Assembly: GCF_036492835.1 (NCBI RefSeq)
Contig: NZ_AP025316.1
Span: forward strand, 186,001-250,000
Reading direction: 5' to 3'
Origin: Fulvitalea axinellae
GTDB lineage: Bacteria; Bacteroidota; Bacteroidia; Cytophagales; Cyclobacteriaceae
DNA length: 64,000 bases
The position numbers and the translations under genes are program-made. Below, in pieces: positions 1-11,840 of the stretch (positions within the stretch are counted from its first letter, which is position 1; every line of letters starts with the position of its first letter). The notes beneath the pieces are model-generated. The model ran no database searches. It had not been told where the DNA came from and worked only from the letters and a program-made list of their open reading frames with translations.

Positions 1-1191
1 GGCGTCCATTTCCCAAGGAATCTCAAAACGCGGATCCTCTGCCCAGCTTATTCCCGGCGCTACGGGCTCGGCCATCGGGATGGTATCTTTCCTGAAAAAT
101 TCGGGATTATGCTCCTGTATGCTTTTCACCAATTCGATAATTTGCTCAAAGCCCTCTTGCGTAAACGTTTTGAGCATTACGCTGTCCTTACGTTGTGTCC
201 GATGATAAAATGGAGCGACACCTATGTAAGACAATACCGGCTTCCCGGTGTCGGATCGGTCATTATCCAGATAAGGCAATAGCTTTTTGATAACGGCAAG
301 CATCGCGTGAACCGAAACGTTAAGATAAATCCGGTGCGGAAAAGGCATATCGTGAACCCGGCCCATCGCTTGGGCTTTGCCAAAGCCTTCATCCATGGCC
401 CTTTCGGTATTCGGTTTGCCTAGCTCTTCTCTTTTTTCCCTAGCCAAAAAGAGCATGAATTTGCTTTTCAATTCCTCTTTGGCCTCCGGCTGGTCCAGCT
501 CACCTATCGCGAAGGTTCTTGACTTTTCCCCTACAACCTCCGCCCGTACTTTCGACTCTTCGGGCCTTTGTTTGGCGAGTCGTATCAATCCTTTCAGCAA
601 ATCATCGTCACTAGGTGAGGGGAGCTTTCTACGGTGAGAATCATAATACGGTTGCCAAGTCTTGATCATATCGCCATAAAGCAGCTTGGAAAGCGGTACA
701 CTGTCTATCGCCGCGTCTACCCTAAGTGAACTAACGCCACGCATGTTTTTCCAATACTTTTCAAGGTTTCCCATCATTGACCCGAAAGAACCCGAAGTCT
801 CCGTTTTCTCCAAAAAATCGGATCTCACATAAAAAGAAAGGGAACTGCTATCGCTGACGCATCGGATCCACTGCTTTTCCTCCTCTCCTTCCCCTTCTTT
901 TCTTACCCCGATACTGCTGGCCAAAACTTTATGGCCAATACCAAGCCTAAGCAATTTCATCGGGCGAAGCTCATTCCCCTTTAGCTGATAACCGTAAGTG
1001 GGCGCAATAATTCGGGCGGGATAATGCCCTGCCTGAATGATTTTGGGGCTTTTATTCGCCGAACCTTGGATCATCTGAACGGCGTTGCTTTGCTGGCGCT
1101 GGAAGTCGCTTTCCGCACTGACTCCCTGGCGCAACACGCCCTTTGTCTTTTCGCCTGTAGCGGGGTTTCTCTCACGGTATCTGAAACTCAT
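1..1191 (-). CDS. Orphan protein, C-terminus cut by window edge (paralogue of 31763-33574)
   Basis: This reading frame is open from an ATG at 1191 to the left edge, so only about the first 397 residues are visible. It has no signal peptide and no family I can name. Its visible end reads like the middle of the protein at 31763-33574: both share a block with GF, then a run of charged residues, a W-D-RFE pattern and WEMD. They also share an upstream LNV...L.P..D helix. Near residues 37-42 lies NAVQMIQ, resembling the PIQ/PLQ motif at the N termini of three other orphans in the window. It is divergent from the regulator at 1657. Function unknown; a cargo or effector of a dedicated export system is one guess from the motif alone. 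Confidence 0.7.
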   Translation of the reverse strand, partial: MSFRYRERNPATGEKTKGVLRQGVSAESDFQRQQSNAVQMIQGSANKSPKIIQAGHYPARIIAPTYGYQLKGNELRPMKLLRLGIGHKVLASSIGVRKEGEGEEEKQWIRCVSDSSSLSFYVRSDFLEKTETSGSFGSMMGNLEKYWKNMRGVSSLRVDAAIDSVPLSKLLYGDMIKTWQPYYDSHRRKLPSPSDDDLLKGLIRLAKQRPEESKVRAEVVGEKSRTFAIGELDQPEAKEELKSKFMLFLAREKREELGKPNTERAMDEGFGKAQAMGRVHDMPFPHRIYLNVSVHAMLAVIKKLLPYLDNDRSDTGKPVLSYIGVAPFYHRTQRKDSVMLKTFTQEGFEQIIELVKSIQEHNPEFFRKDTIPMAEPVAPGISWAEDPRFEIPWEMDA

Positions 1192-1656
1192 TTGCGCACG
1201 CTTCCGGTTACTATTCGGATAAAACTCCTAAATGTAAAGCCCAAGCGGTGGCACAGTGTTTTTTTCGCACAAAAAAACGGAAACATAACGCCCAGGTATC
1301 TGCCCCTTTGTACCCTATTGACCGTTGCATTTCCGCTTTCTGTTCGTAAATCTATGCGCACAACCCCGTTTGGGTTATGTCTTATCGCCGGTTGGCGTTG
1401 CCCCCTTATGTCAGCATCCATTCCCTGAATCCAACATAAGTACGCCAGCCTGACAATACAAATGTAGTGAAGACTCGCTATGATTTTGTACGTAAAAATA
1501 CTCGTTTGGTTAAAACGGGTATTTCCCACATATCCCGCATAGAATACGGAATCCACAAATTATCTTTGCCGGGAAAGCCCACACTGTTTTCGGTCGGGAA
1601 CAATGTGGACGGTTCATGTTTTTATTTTGTCGGGAAAGTCAAGAGAATTGGAACGG
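1192..1656. other. Divergent intergenic region
   Basis: This spacer separates the leftward orphan gene from the rightward regulator. Short open frames here on both strands overlap each other and look non-coding. It holds one candidate promoter box (listed separately) and nothing else I can recognise. Confidence 0.5.
1561..1568 (+). promoter_or_regulatory. Candidate -7 box (TATCTTTG)
   Basis: TATCTTTG matches the Bacteroidota -7 consensus TAnnTTTG and lies about 90 bases before the ATG at 1657. I see no TTG at the usual -33 distance, so this is only a candidate. Confidence 0.3.
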
Positions 1657-3303
1657 ATGAGAGGGAAGATAATTAAGTACGCATCGATTTTCTTGTTATG
1701 CTTAATATCGTTTGGCGGATTTTGCCAAAATTCGAAAAACTATCTCAAGGAACTCGACCAAGAACTAAATAAAAGGCAAGAGTACGTAAAAATCCGGGAA
1801 CAACGTATCAACGCCCTCAAAGAAGTACTAGCGCAAACGCATGACCACAAAAGCCGGCGACCGCTCCTACACCAACTGTATAAAGCTTACGCCCCGTTTC
1901 AGATCGATTCGGCATACCATTACGCAAAGATCTCCGAAAAAATCGCCACTAAAATAGGCGATCCCGACTTGATTATCGATGACCGTTTCCAGCTTGTGCA
2001 AGCGTACACGCTTATGGGAGCTTATACTTTGGCTTTTGACGCTCTGAGGGAAATCCGTCCCCTGATCCGAAACAAAGGTCAACTTTCCGCATATTATCTC
2101 CTGCAAAAAAATCTTTACGGAAACCTGGCCGATTATCAATATCCGAATGCGGTTCGCAACGAATATTTGGTCATTAAAAACCGTTATCTTGATTCGCTCG
2201 TAAGATCCGAAACTCATATCCATCCCTTACAGAAGGCCGAACAGTTAATGGTTGAGAAAAGATACCTCAATGTGGTTCATACCCTGTTGCCCTATCTGGA
2301 TTCCCTAAGTCTAAATAACCGAGAATACGCTTTCTTTTCCTATACTATAGCCAAAGCTTACCAGCGGTTGGATAACCGGGAAATGCAGATAAAATATCTC
2401 GCCCTTTCCGCCATAGCTGATATCCGGTCAGCCATCAAGGAAAACGTCGCGCTTAGAGAGCTTGCGCTTCGGCTTTATATGGACGGAGATATTCGCAAAG
2501 CCTATTCTTACATCCAAATCGCTCTGGACGACGCCGTTTACAGCCAAGCCAAACTCCGCACTTTTGAGGTGTGGGAAATTTTGCCACTAATCGGCGACGC
2601 TTATCAGGAGGCGCAAAGGATTCGCGAACGCAATCTGCTGTTTTTTTCCATCATCGCCACCGGTCTGGTCGCCTTTCTTTTGGTGGCCGTGATTATGGTC
2701 AGAAAGCAGACGGGCAGGCTCCGGTACGCAAACAAGGTGATTAAAGACAACAACGGAAGGCTGAAAGAACTGAATAACGAACTGGGCCAAAACAAACGGC
2801 ATATCGAAGAGGTAAACAATCTGCTCCTTGCCGCAAACCAATTACAGGGCGAGCAAATCGCGCATTACTTGGGCCTTTGTTCGGCCTACATCGCCAAAAT
2901 CGATAATTACAGGGCCTCTCTCTACCGCAAAGCCAAGTCCGCTCCGAGGGATACGCTCGTCGACGCCCTGAAATCGAAAGAAATAGTGGACCGGGAGCTC
3001 AAGCAATTTTACCAAAATTTCGACAGGGCTTTTCTGGAATTGTATCCCGACTTTGTCGAGGCTCTCAACGCGTTGCTTAAACCCGAAGAACGCATTACGC
3101 CCAAAAAGGACGAGCTGCTAAATACGGAGCTACGAATCTTTGCGCTGATCAGGATCGGGATTTCCGAAAGCGCGCAGATAGCTGATTTTCTCAGGTACTC
3201 GCCTAACACTATTTATAACTACCGGGCCAAGGTAAAAGGGAAAGCTTTGGCTTCCAGAAAAGATTTTGAAGCCGAAGTAATGAAAATCGGCACGATTGAT
3301 TGA
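1657..3303 (+). CDS. TPR-type membrane-bound regulator with C-terminal HTH (DUF6377-like)
   Basis: I take the start at ATG 1657, because it places a clean signal peptide (MRGKIIKYASIF... ending FCQ) first; an in-frame ATG at 1603 would add 18 unlikely residues. The mature part is helical and TPR-like up to about residue 320. One transmembrane helix follows near residues 327-345 (IIATGLVAFLLVAVIMV), then a cytoplasmic coiled coil. The C-terminal region (SAQIADFLRYSPNTIYNYRAK) looks like a helix-turn-helix. This build matches Bacteroidota DUF6377-type proteins, which often sit beside polysaccharide-use genes. Here a GH97 glycosidase lies 185 bp downstream, so it may sense or regulate glycan use; that role is inferred. 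Confidence 0.75.
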   Translation: MRGKIIKYASIFLLCLISFGGFCQNSKNYLKELDQELNKRQEYVKIREQRINALKEVLAQTHDHKSRRPLLHQLYKAYAPFQIDSAYHYAKISEKIATKIGDPDLIIDDRFQLVQAYTLMGAYTLAFDALREIRPLIRNKGQLSAYYLLQKNLYGNLADYQYPNAVRNEYLVIKNRYLDSLVRSETHIHPLQKAEQLMVEKRYLNVVHTLLPYLDSLSLNNREYAFFSYTIAKAYQRLDNREMQIKYLALSAIADIRSAIKENVALRELALRLYMDGDIRKAYSYIQIALDDAVYSQAKLRTFEVWEILPLIGDAYQEAQRIRERNLLFFSIIATGLVAFLLVAVIMVRKQTGRLRYANKVIKDNNGRLKELNNELGQNKRHIEEVNNLLLAANQLQGEQIAHYLGLCSAYIAKIDNYRASLYRKAKSAPRDTLVDALKSKEIVDRELKQFYQNFDRAFLELYPDFVEALNALLKPEERITPKKDELLNTELRIFALIRIGISESAQIADFLRYSPNTIYNYRAKVKGKALASRKDFEAEVMKIGTID

Positions 3304-3383
3304 AAATCCGCCACTCATAGGCATCCTAAAACCTTTGTACACGCCCACTTAAATCACTCGTCAAATACAATTCATTTATTTGA

Positions 3384-5630
<2,247 letters not shown>

Positions 5631-5645
5631 AAACATCTAGAACAG

Positions 5646-5705
5646 AAAAAGGCTCCTGATAACCGGAAATCATATTCCGATAATCAGGAGCCTTTTTTAT
5701 TTTTT
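5646..5705. terminator. Bidirectional intrinsic terminator
   Basis: Inverted arms AAAAAGGCTCCTGAT and ATCAGGAGCCTTTTTT enclose a short loop, with a T-run on either strand. It serves the GH97 gene and the convergent channel gene. Confidence 0.85.
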
Positions 5706-5718
5706 ACAGACGATAATT

Positions 5719-6555
5719 TTAAATCCTATCGCTTATCAGTGATTGGTTAGTGTTTCCTCCCTGTTTCGCTTCTTTGCCTCTTACAAACAGGAACCAGTTA
5801 TACCCGCCCACAAAGAGAGCTCCACCCACAATATTGCCCAAAGTGGCCGGGATAAGGTTTGCCGTTATAAATGTTCCCCAAGAGATGTCCGCACCCAAAT
5901 ACACGGCTGTCGGGATAAAGAACATGTTCGCTATGCTGTGCTCAAAGCCGAAAGTAACGAATGTCATTACCGGCAACCAGATTCCGATTATCCTACCGAA
6001 GTTGTCTTTCGCCGAATAAGCCATCCAAACCGCCGTACAAACTAACCAGTTAGCGCCAATTCCTTTGACAAAGGTCTTTATAAATGGATTCGAAGTCTTG
6101 CCAACCGCAATATCAATGGCCGTCTGCGCAAATGGTTCTTGCGTAATCACTCCGGATTTGTAAGCGAACAGAAATGCCACCAATATCGCCCCCACAAAGT
6201 TACCGATATACGATACGGTCCATACTCGACACAATTGCGCCCATTTAGACTCTTTGCTCAGCGTTGTGACCGTCATGATGGCGCAGTCGCTGGTAAACAA
6301 ATCCGCGCCGGATAGGATCACCATAATCAGCCCCACTGGAAAAACCGATCCGAAAATGAATTTCTGCAATCCGGGGTTATTGGCCGCTACCTCAGGCATT
6401 CCGCCTCCCACCACAATGGAAAGAAGGCCTCCCAAAGCCACAAAGGCACCGCCCATAATCGCAAGCAAAAACAACTCGAACGAACTGCATTTTAATTTTT
6501 GTTTGGCGGACTTGATAAACGCCGCTCCAATCTCACTAGGTGACAAGTATCCCAT
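5719..6555 (-). CDS. Formate/nitrite transporter family channel
   Basis: About 278 residues, the normal length for the FNT (FocA/NirC) family of pentameric inner-membrane anion channels. I chose the ATG at 6555 (MGYLSPSEIG), since the ten residues from the upstream ATG at 6585 add nothing recognisable. Six hydrophobic segments can be traced. The family signature near the C terminus is clear (FGFEHSIANMF), as is the conserved NWLVCTAVWMA segment. The substrate (formate, nitrite, hydrosulfide or another small monoacid) cannot be told from sequence. It stands alone, with no formate-lyase or nitrite-reductase gene nearby, and converges on the GH97 gene across a shared terminator. Confidence 0.9.
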   Translation of the reverse strand: MGYLSPSEIGAAFIKSAKQKLKCSSFELFLLAIMGGAFVALGGLLSIVVGGGMPEVAANNPGLQKFIFGSVFPVGLIMVILSGADLFTSDCAIMTVTTLSKESKWAQLCRVWTVSYIGNFVGAILVAFLFAYKSGVITQEPFAQTAIDIAVGKTSNPFIKTFVKGIGANWLVCTAVWMAYSAKDNFGRIIGIWLPVMTFVTFGFEHSIANMFFIPTAVYLGADISWGTFITANLIPATLGNIVGGALFVGGYNWFLFVRGKEAKQGGNTNQSLISDRI

Positions 6556-6996
6556 TATCAATTTTTTATAAACCCCTCTAACCAACGAACCTAATGGCTA
6601 CTATTGTATGATCTCTTAGAAATTGGGCGCAAAGTAAACGTGAATCCACGCCTCGGGAGCTAATGGAGATCATATCTCTACGTGATTGAGCGTAGACTTT
6701 GTAAGAATTCGAATCACCGGCAACGGAAATCAAGTCAATTTATGATTTGAACAAGATATCTCCGTTTTTTTAGCAAAAAGTGAGTCTAGGCACTTACGTG
6801 CGATAAAATTTTCCCTTATGCCTCGCAACGGACCTCTTTTAAAAGTCTAACCCTATAAAAAATAATAAGCAAACCGACCGCGGAACGCCCGGCCAACAGT
6901 CATATACCAAAACACGCCAAAGCCGTTCTTCCCCTGAAAAAAATGTCAACTAGACGGTATACACCAACAAAAAACGAAGTCGCGCATTAAGGAACG
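6556..6996. other. Intergenic region without recognisable feature
   Basis: About 440 bases upstream of the channel gene and downstream of the RES toxin gene. I see no convincing ORF, hairpin or repeat. It must hold the channel promoter. Confidence 0.4.
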
Positions 6997-7458
6997 TCAT
7001 CGCCCAAAATACCTCGGATCAAAAGGAAAAGGCTCCGTCTCCACAATCTTTATCTCCCCAAAATCCGCATGTCTGGGATTCAGGATAAAATTAAACTCGC
7101 CACGAACCACTACGCTTGGCACCCGGAGCACCGGATAAACGTTCTCGCTTACCAACCTATCGCCCACCACTTGGCTGGCGGGTTGCGCAGGCAAAGAATC
7201 CCAACCGGTGGGCAATTCCTCAACAGGCAAATGCAGAACCCGCAAAGAGTCCGGTATATCGATCTCCACCATAAAATAGTCCTTGGGCAAAATTCCCAAA
7301 GCCAAATGCACCGCCACCTCACTGTTGGCCAAAGCCCTGGTCTGGGCGGTATACACCACTTCCGTGCCTTTTGAGTTCCAACGTTGTCCGTTCAGTGACG
7401 CGCCGTAGCCCGAAAGCTCGTCTTTGTACCGTTCCCGGCTTAAGCGAAATACCCTCAT
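6997..7458 (-). CDS. RES-domain toxin of a Xre/RES toxin-antitoxin pair
   Basis: About 153 residues from the ATG at 7458. RES family features are visible: an early R-x-x-R region (MRVFRLSRERY), the block GASLNGQRWNSKGTEVVYTAQ with the conserved Arg and Tyr, the Glu in NSEVAVHLAL, and the PSVVVRGEFNFILNPRH segment near the end. RES toxins (Res, MbcT, ParT) bind NAD; many degrade or transfer from it. The start was picked because the antitoxin stop (7460-7462) is one base from this ATG, a compact arrangement suggesting translational coupling. An in-frame ATG at 7482 would overlap the antitoxin. Confidence 0.9.
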   Translation of the reverse strand: MRVFRLSRERYKDELSGYGASLNGQRWNSKGTEVVYTAQTRALANSEVAVHLALGILPKDYFMVEIDIPDSLRVLHLPVEELPTGWDSLPAQPASQVVGDRLVSENVYPVLRVPSVVVRGEFNFILNPRHADFGEIKIVETEPFPFDPRYFGR

Positions 7459-7459
7459 A

Positions 7460-7963
7460 TCAAACAAAAATTCCGTACTCAATACGGTTCAACTCGGCCA
7501 AAATCAGGTCTTTGCCATAGGAGCTGTCCAACAATTCTATCGGTTTCTCGCCGCCCAAAGCCAAACAGGGCGAATTCAACCAAAGGTCTAAATGCTCCGA
7601 AGCATCGAACACGGCGTTTCCACGGCTAATCACCTCGGCCAGTTCAAAAATACGTTCGCTTTGCAAGGGCTTGTAAATATGGGAAGCGTCACCTTTATAG
7701 CGTTGCAACGTGCGGATATTAACGTCTAGAAAAGACGCCCACTGCGCTTCCGTAAACGGCGAATTGCCTTTTATCTCCTCAAAAAGGGCGTTGGTGACCC
7801 CTTCTTTTACTGCTCTGGCCACCAATAGCTTGTCTTTCAGCACAGAGGTGTAGCTGATATCCTTGGCCTTTAAAGATTTTCCCCGGGGAAACTTCCTTAT
7901 AAAGACTTTCAGCGCCTTGCTTCCCCGTGTGTATTCCTGCGATTCATGTTTTAGGACTCCCAT
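7460..7963 (-). CDS. Xre/MbcA/ParS-type antitoxin
   Basis: About 167 residues from the ATG at 7963 (MGVLKHESQEY). The upstream in-frame ATG at 8014 adds residues unlike the family. The middle carries a helix-turn-helix-like region (FTEAQWASFLDVNIRTLQRY). The C terminus has the Xre/MbcA/ParS toxin-binding domain (DUF2384-like), including the GNAVFDASEHLDLWLNSPCLALGGEKP block. It should neutralise the downstream RES toxin and repress the shared promoter, which lies between this gene and the divergent helicase gene at 8207. Pairing and order (antitoxin first) are typical. Confidence 0.88.
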   Translation of the reverse strand: MGVLKHESQEYTRGSKALKVFIRKFPRGKSLKAKDISYTSVLKDKLLVARAVKEGVTNALFEEIKGNSPFTEAQWASFLDVNIRTLQRYKGDASHIYKPLQSERIFELAEVISRGNAVFDASEHLDLWLNSPCLALGGEKPIELLDSSYGKDLILAELNRIEYGIFV

Positions 7964-8206
7964 AACCGTATCGGTTTGTTGTACGACAAATATACATTTA
8001 AAAACGACAAACATACGGACAAGTTCTCTCTATTTGTCAAAAAATGACAACGTCATACTCATTCACGATTTGATCATAGCCCCCGAAAAAGTAACTTAGC
8101 CGATATTCGTCAAATAAAGACAAAAGCGTAGCGTACCAACTCACATATCAACATCCAAAATGCCCGCAATCCCTTTACGCTACTCAATTACTTTGTACAA
8201 AATATA

Positions 8207-11200
8207 ATGGCAAAAACCTACGGAAATACCTGGTGGGGCCAGCAATGGCTCAATGCGCTCACGAAGATAGACCTAAGCAACCGCCTGCCGCGCGGAAGAA
8301 CATACGCCAACAAAGGCGCCGTTGACAAACTCGAAATCAAAGACAACCTCGTCAGCGCTTCGGTGAGAGGCTCTTTCAGAAGTTCCTACAAAATAAAAAT
8401 CGAGATACCCCAACTAAAGGCCTACGAAAAGGCCCAACTCATAGAAAGCGTCATCTCCGACGATCTGGTCCTTACGCAATTGCTTAGCCAACAACTCCCC
8501 TCGGAGTTTACCAGCTTGGCCAGAAGCCAAGGCATATCGCTGTTTCCCGACAGCTGGCGAAGCCTCGGCATGCGTTGCTCCTGCCCAGATTACGCCGTGC
8601 CTTGCAAACACTTGGCCGCCGTCATTTACAAACTTTCGGAGGAAATTGACCGCAACCCGTTCCTTATCCTCAAACTCAAAGGGCTGGACGTCACCCAAGA
8701 GCTCAACAAAGCGGGTTTTGAACTCGACCAAGAGGACCGTCACCGGGCCACCACCTTGGAAGACTGCATAACGCAAGGCGACAATCCCGAGCCCGGCCCC
8801 GACGCCAACCTGCGTCCCGACCTCTCGGCCATTACCGATATCGGAGAAAATACGCTGAGGCTACTCAGTGAGAAACCGCTGTTCTATTCCAAAGATTTCA
8901 GGGCCATATTAAAGAAATCTTACGCCAAACTGGTGAAAACCTCAAAGGCTTGGGAACGGAAGGAACGACCGGAAGGAAAATACGCCCAAGCTTTAAAAAC
9001 TACCGAAGGCCTTACCTTGGTCACGGGTCCGGATTGGGAATTCAAGGCTTTGCTTTCCGAAACCGAAGACAAACAGGAAAGGCTAATGGCCCGTTCCGAA
9101 GACCTTGACAACTTCCTCGGCGAACTGTTTAACGATCCGACTTTAGCCACGCACCACCCCGACGCCAAAGCGCTAAAAGCCGTTATTGTTTTCTTCCTCA
9201 AATTGGCCCAAAACAAAGCTTTAACACCGCGATTGGTCGCGGCAAGGGGCGAGGCCTACAGAATACAATGGGTCCCGGCCACTTCCGACCCCGCCGTAAA
9301 AAAAGCTTTCGACAGCATAGCCCAAGCCTTGCCGGAAAACATTGTGGCGGTCCAAACCAGTAGAGGAAACATATCTTTCCTCAAACCGGCGGAACGCCTC
9401 AACACTCTCTGCGACCTCTTCGTGGAGCCGTTGATAAGCGAAAACGCCTTGAGCCTACAGACTTACAGCGACACTCATACCGACAAAAAAGTCTTCGGCA
9501 TGTTCTTCGACGGACAGCCTGCCACATTCCGCAACACACTGGAGGCCGCTGTGCCCGACACCGTGCATATGTGGCTCCGCAAACTGTACCTAACCGAAAA
9601 ACGCCACGCCCCCGCGCTGGTTATTACGGAAAATAAAAACGAGACCTTTTCCCTAACCGTCGAAGTGACCGACGGCGACAAAAACGTAGCGTTACAGGCT
9701 TTTTTAGAGAAACATTCCAAGGGCAAGGAAAAATTCGAACTGCTCAAAGACCTTAGGCTTCTGGCCGAATACCTGCCCGAACTCAACGCCGTAATCCGCC
9801 ATGGACAACAGTCCGTCGAGTTCGGTTTGGGGAAATTCGAGTCCATTCTCTTCCACGCCCTTCCCGTAATCGGAATGCTGGGGATACGGATCACTATGCC
9901 GCGATCGTTGCGCAAAGTCTTGGCGCCGCAACTCTCAATGAACGTCACCAAAAACACCAACGAGACCGGCAAAGCCTACCTCAGCCTGGCCAATATGCTG
10001 GACTTCGAATGGCGCATAGCCCTCGGCAACGAATTGGTGGGCGAAGAGGAATTCCGCAAGCTGGTCAGCAAGCGCAGGGGGCTGGTCAAGTTCCGCGACT
10101 CCTACGTCCGCCTCGACCCTTCCGAAATCGACAAACTTTTGCGCAAGCTCGACAATCCGCCGAAAGTAAACGAAAACGACATACTGCAAGCCGCCCTTTC
10201 CGAACGCTACGACGGTACTTTGGCGCACCTTAGCCCGGAGGTTCGCGATATTATAGAAGAGTTCACCAAAGACTACGAAATAGAACCGCCGGCAGGATTA
10301 AAGGCAACACTGCGCCACTACCAACAGCGCGGCTACGCATGGCTTTACAAAAACTCCCGCCTAGGCCTAGGCTCCCTTCTGGCCGACGATATGGGACTCG
10401 GCAAAACCTTGCAGACCATCGCCGCCTTGGCCAAGTTCAAGGAAGACGGCCTGCTTGATCCCCAAAAAGCCCTTGTCGTGGTTCCGACTTCTTTGCTTAC
10501 CAACTGGCGCAAGGAAATCGAGCGTTTCGCTCCAGGGCTTAGGGCTTCGGTTTATCACGGAACCAAACGGGAAATTCCCGAAGAGTTCGACGTTCTGATC
10601 ACTACCTACGGCATGGTCCGCAGCGAATCGAAACTGTTTAGGAAAGTAAAATGGTTCGCGCTGATCATCGACGAGGCGCAAAATATCAAAAACGTCAGCA
10701 CCGAACAGACCAAAGCGGTAAAAGCCCTCAAGGCCGAAGTGAAAATAGCGCTGAGCGGCACGCCGGTCGAAAACCGCCTTTCCGAATATTGGAGCGTAAT
10801 GGATTTCGTCAACAAAGGCTATCTCGGGCCATTGAAACGCTTTACCGACAAGGTGGCCAAGCCTATCCAAAACGACCGCAACCAAACGGCCCTCGACACA
10901 TTCCGCAAAGTCACGGCGCCGTTTATCCTGCGCAGGCTCAAGTCCGACAAATCGATTATCTCCGATTTGCCCGACAAGACCGAGCAAGACCGTTACTGTA
11001 ACCTCACTAAGGAACAGGCCGGCGTTTACCAAAACGTAATCGACCGTAACCTGAAAGCCATCGACGAGGCGGAAGAGGGAATCCAGCGCAAGGGAATGGT
11101 TCTCAAAATGCTTACGGTCCTCAAACAGGTCTGCAACCACCCGGCGCAGTTCCTAAAGAAAGGGGCCGAAAAACCGGAACTAAGCGGTAAGACCAAAATC

Positions 11201-11713
11201 CTTTTCGAAGTACTGGACCAATGCCACGAGACCGGCGAAAAGGTTTTGATCTTCACCCAATACAAGGAAATGGGCGAAATGATCGCCAACTGGACTTTGG
11301 AGCGTTACGGACATCCGGCCTTGTTCCTTCACGGCGGAACGTCCCGCAACAAGCGCGATGAGATGGTCGAACGTTTCCAAAACGACCCGATGCGGAAAGT
11401 CTTCGTACTCTCCATCAAGGCCGGCGGTACGGGCCTCAACCTCACCGCCGCCTCGCACGTGATCCACTACGACCTTTGGTGGAACCCGGCCGTCGAAGCG
11501 CAAGCCACCGACCGGGCCTACCGTATCGGGCAAAAGAACAACGTGCTGGTACACCGCCTGATTTGCGAAGGCACTTTCGAGGAAAAGATCGACGAGATGA
11601 TCAAATCCAAAAAAGAGCTGGCCGATATGGCCGTAACCCAAGGCGAAAAGTGGATCGGTGATCTCGACACCGACAGCCTCGGCGAATTGGTAAGCTTGGC
11701 TGGCGGGGAGTAA
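8207..11713 (+). CDS. SWI2/SNF2 family ATPase with N-terminal SWIM zinc finger
   Basis: A 1168-residue protein. A SWIM zinc-binding motif (CSCPDYAVPCKH) lies near residue 125. After a long middle region, the SNF2 ATPase begins near residue 690: Walker A DDMGLGKT near 727, DEAQ near 821, SGTPVENRLSEYWS, then the second RecA lobe with HGGTSRNKRDE near 1043, GTGLNLTAA and the Q/R motif ATDRAYRIGQ near 1100. Such bacterial proteins translocate on double-stranded DNA and are linked to transcription, repair or defence. It is divergent from the RES/Xre pair across 243 bp, and no methylase or nuclease gene adjoins it. A specific role cannot be assigned. Confidence 0.9.
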   Translation: MAKTYGNTWWGQQWLNALTKIDLSNRLPRGRTYANKGAVDKLEIKDNLVSASVRGSFRSSYKIKIEIPQLKAYEKAQLIESVISDDLVLTQLLSQQLPSEFTSLARSQGISLFPDSWRSLGMRCSCPDYAVPCKHLAAVIYKLSEEIDRNPFLILKLKGLDVTQELNKAGFELDQEDRHRATTLEDCITQGDNPEPGPDANLRPDLSAITDIGENTLRLLSEKPLFYSKDFRAILKKSYAKLVKTSKAWERKERPEGKYAQALKTTEGLTLVTGPDWEFKALLSETEDKQERLMARSEDLDNFLGELFNDPTLATHHPDAKALKAVIVFFLKLAQNKALTPRLVAARGEAYRIQWVPATSDPAVKKAFDSIAQALPENIVAVQTSRGNISFLKPAERLNTLCDLFVEPLISENALSLQTYSDTHTDKKVFGMFFDGQPATFRNTLEAAVPDTVHMWLRKLYLTEKRHAPALVITENKNETFSLTVEVTDGDKNVALQAFLEKHSKGKEKFELLKDLRLLAEYLPELNAVIRHGQQSVEFGLGKFESILFHALPVIGMLGIRITMPRSLRKVLAPQLSMNVTKNTNETGKAYLSLANMLDFEWRIALGNELVGEEEFRKLVSKRRGLVKFRDSYVRLDPSEIDKLLRKLDNPPKVNENDILQAALSERYDGTLAHLSPEVRDIIEEFTKDYEIEPPAGLKATLRHYQQRGYAWLYKNSRLGLGSLLADDMGLGKTLQTIAALAKFKEDGLLDPQKALVVVPTSLLTNWRKEIERFAPGLRASVYHGTKREIPEEFDVLITTYGMVRSESKLFRKVKWFALIIDEAQNIKNVSTEQTKAVKALKAEVKIALSGTPVENRLSEYWSVMDFVNKGYLGPLKRFTDKVAKPIQNDRNQTALDTFRKVTAPFILRRLKSDKSIISDLPDKTEQDRYCNLTKEQAGVYQNVIDRNLKAIDEAEEGIQRKGMVLKMLTVLKQVCNHPAQFLKKGAEKPELSGKTKILFEVLDQCHETGEKVLIFTQYKEMGEMIANWTLERYGHPALFLHGGTSRNKRDEMVERFQNDPMRKVFVLSIKAGGTGLNLTAASHVIHYDLWWNPAVEAQATDRAYRIGQKNNVLVHRLICEGTFEEKIDEMIKSKKELADMAVTQGEKWIGDLDTDSLGELVSLAGGE

Positions 11714-11729
11714 AATTGTGTATTGGTAT

Positions 11730-11806
11730 TTTAGGGGTATTTGGTATCAGGTCTTAGGTAACACAACACGCAGTACTTAATACCTGATACCTAAGACCAA
11801 AAACCG
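11730..11806. repeat. Dispersed imperfect palindrome (CCTAAGACC family), copy 1
   Basis: The stretch holds GGTATCAGGTCTTAGGTA and, inverted with a shift, TACCTGATACCTAAGACC. Related words recur between cas1 and cas4 (46110-46230) and before 58002. It sits just before the SGNH gene and could form a hairpin. Confidence 0.5.
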
Positions 11807-11840
11807 ACTCTGATTTTTTCACTAAAATGAATGGATAAAC

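Noticed and set aside
1024-1556. Overlapping short frames on both strands near 1.0-1.6 kb
   Set aside because: They conflict with each other and with the leftward orphan gene, and show no recognisable domain.
10367-11140. 257-codon minus-strand frame within the helicase gene
   Set aside because: Shadow of the SNF2 ATPase core, whose motifs are all on the plus strand.
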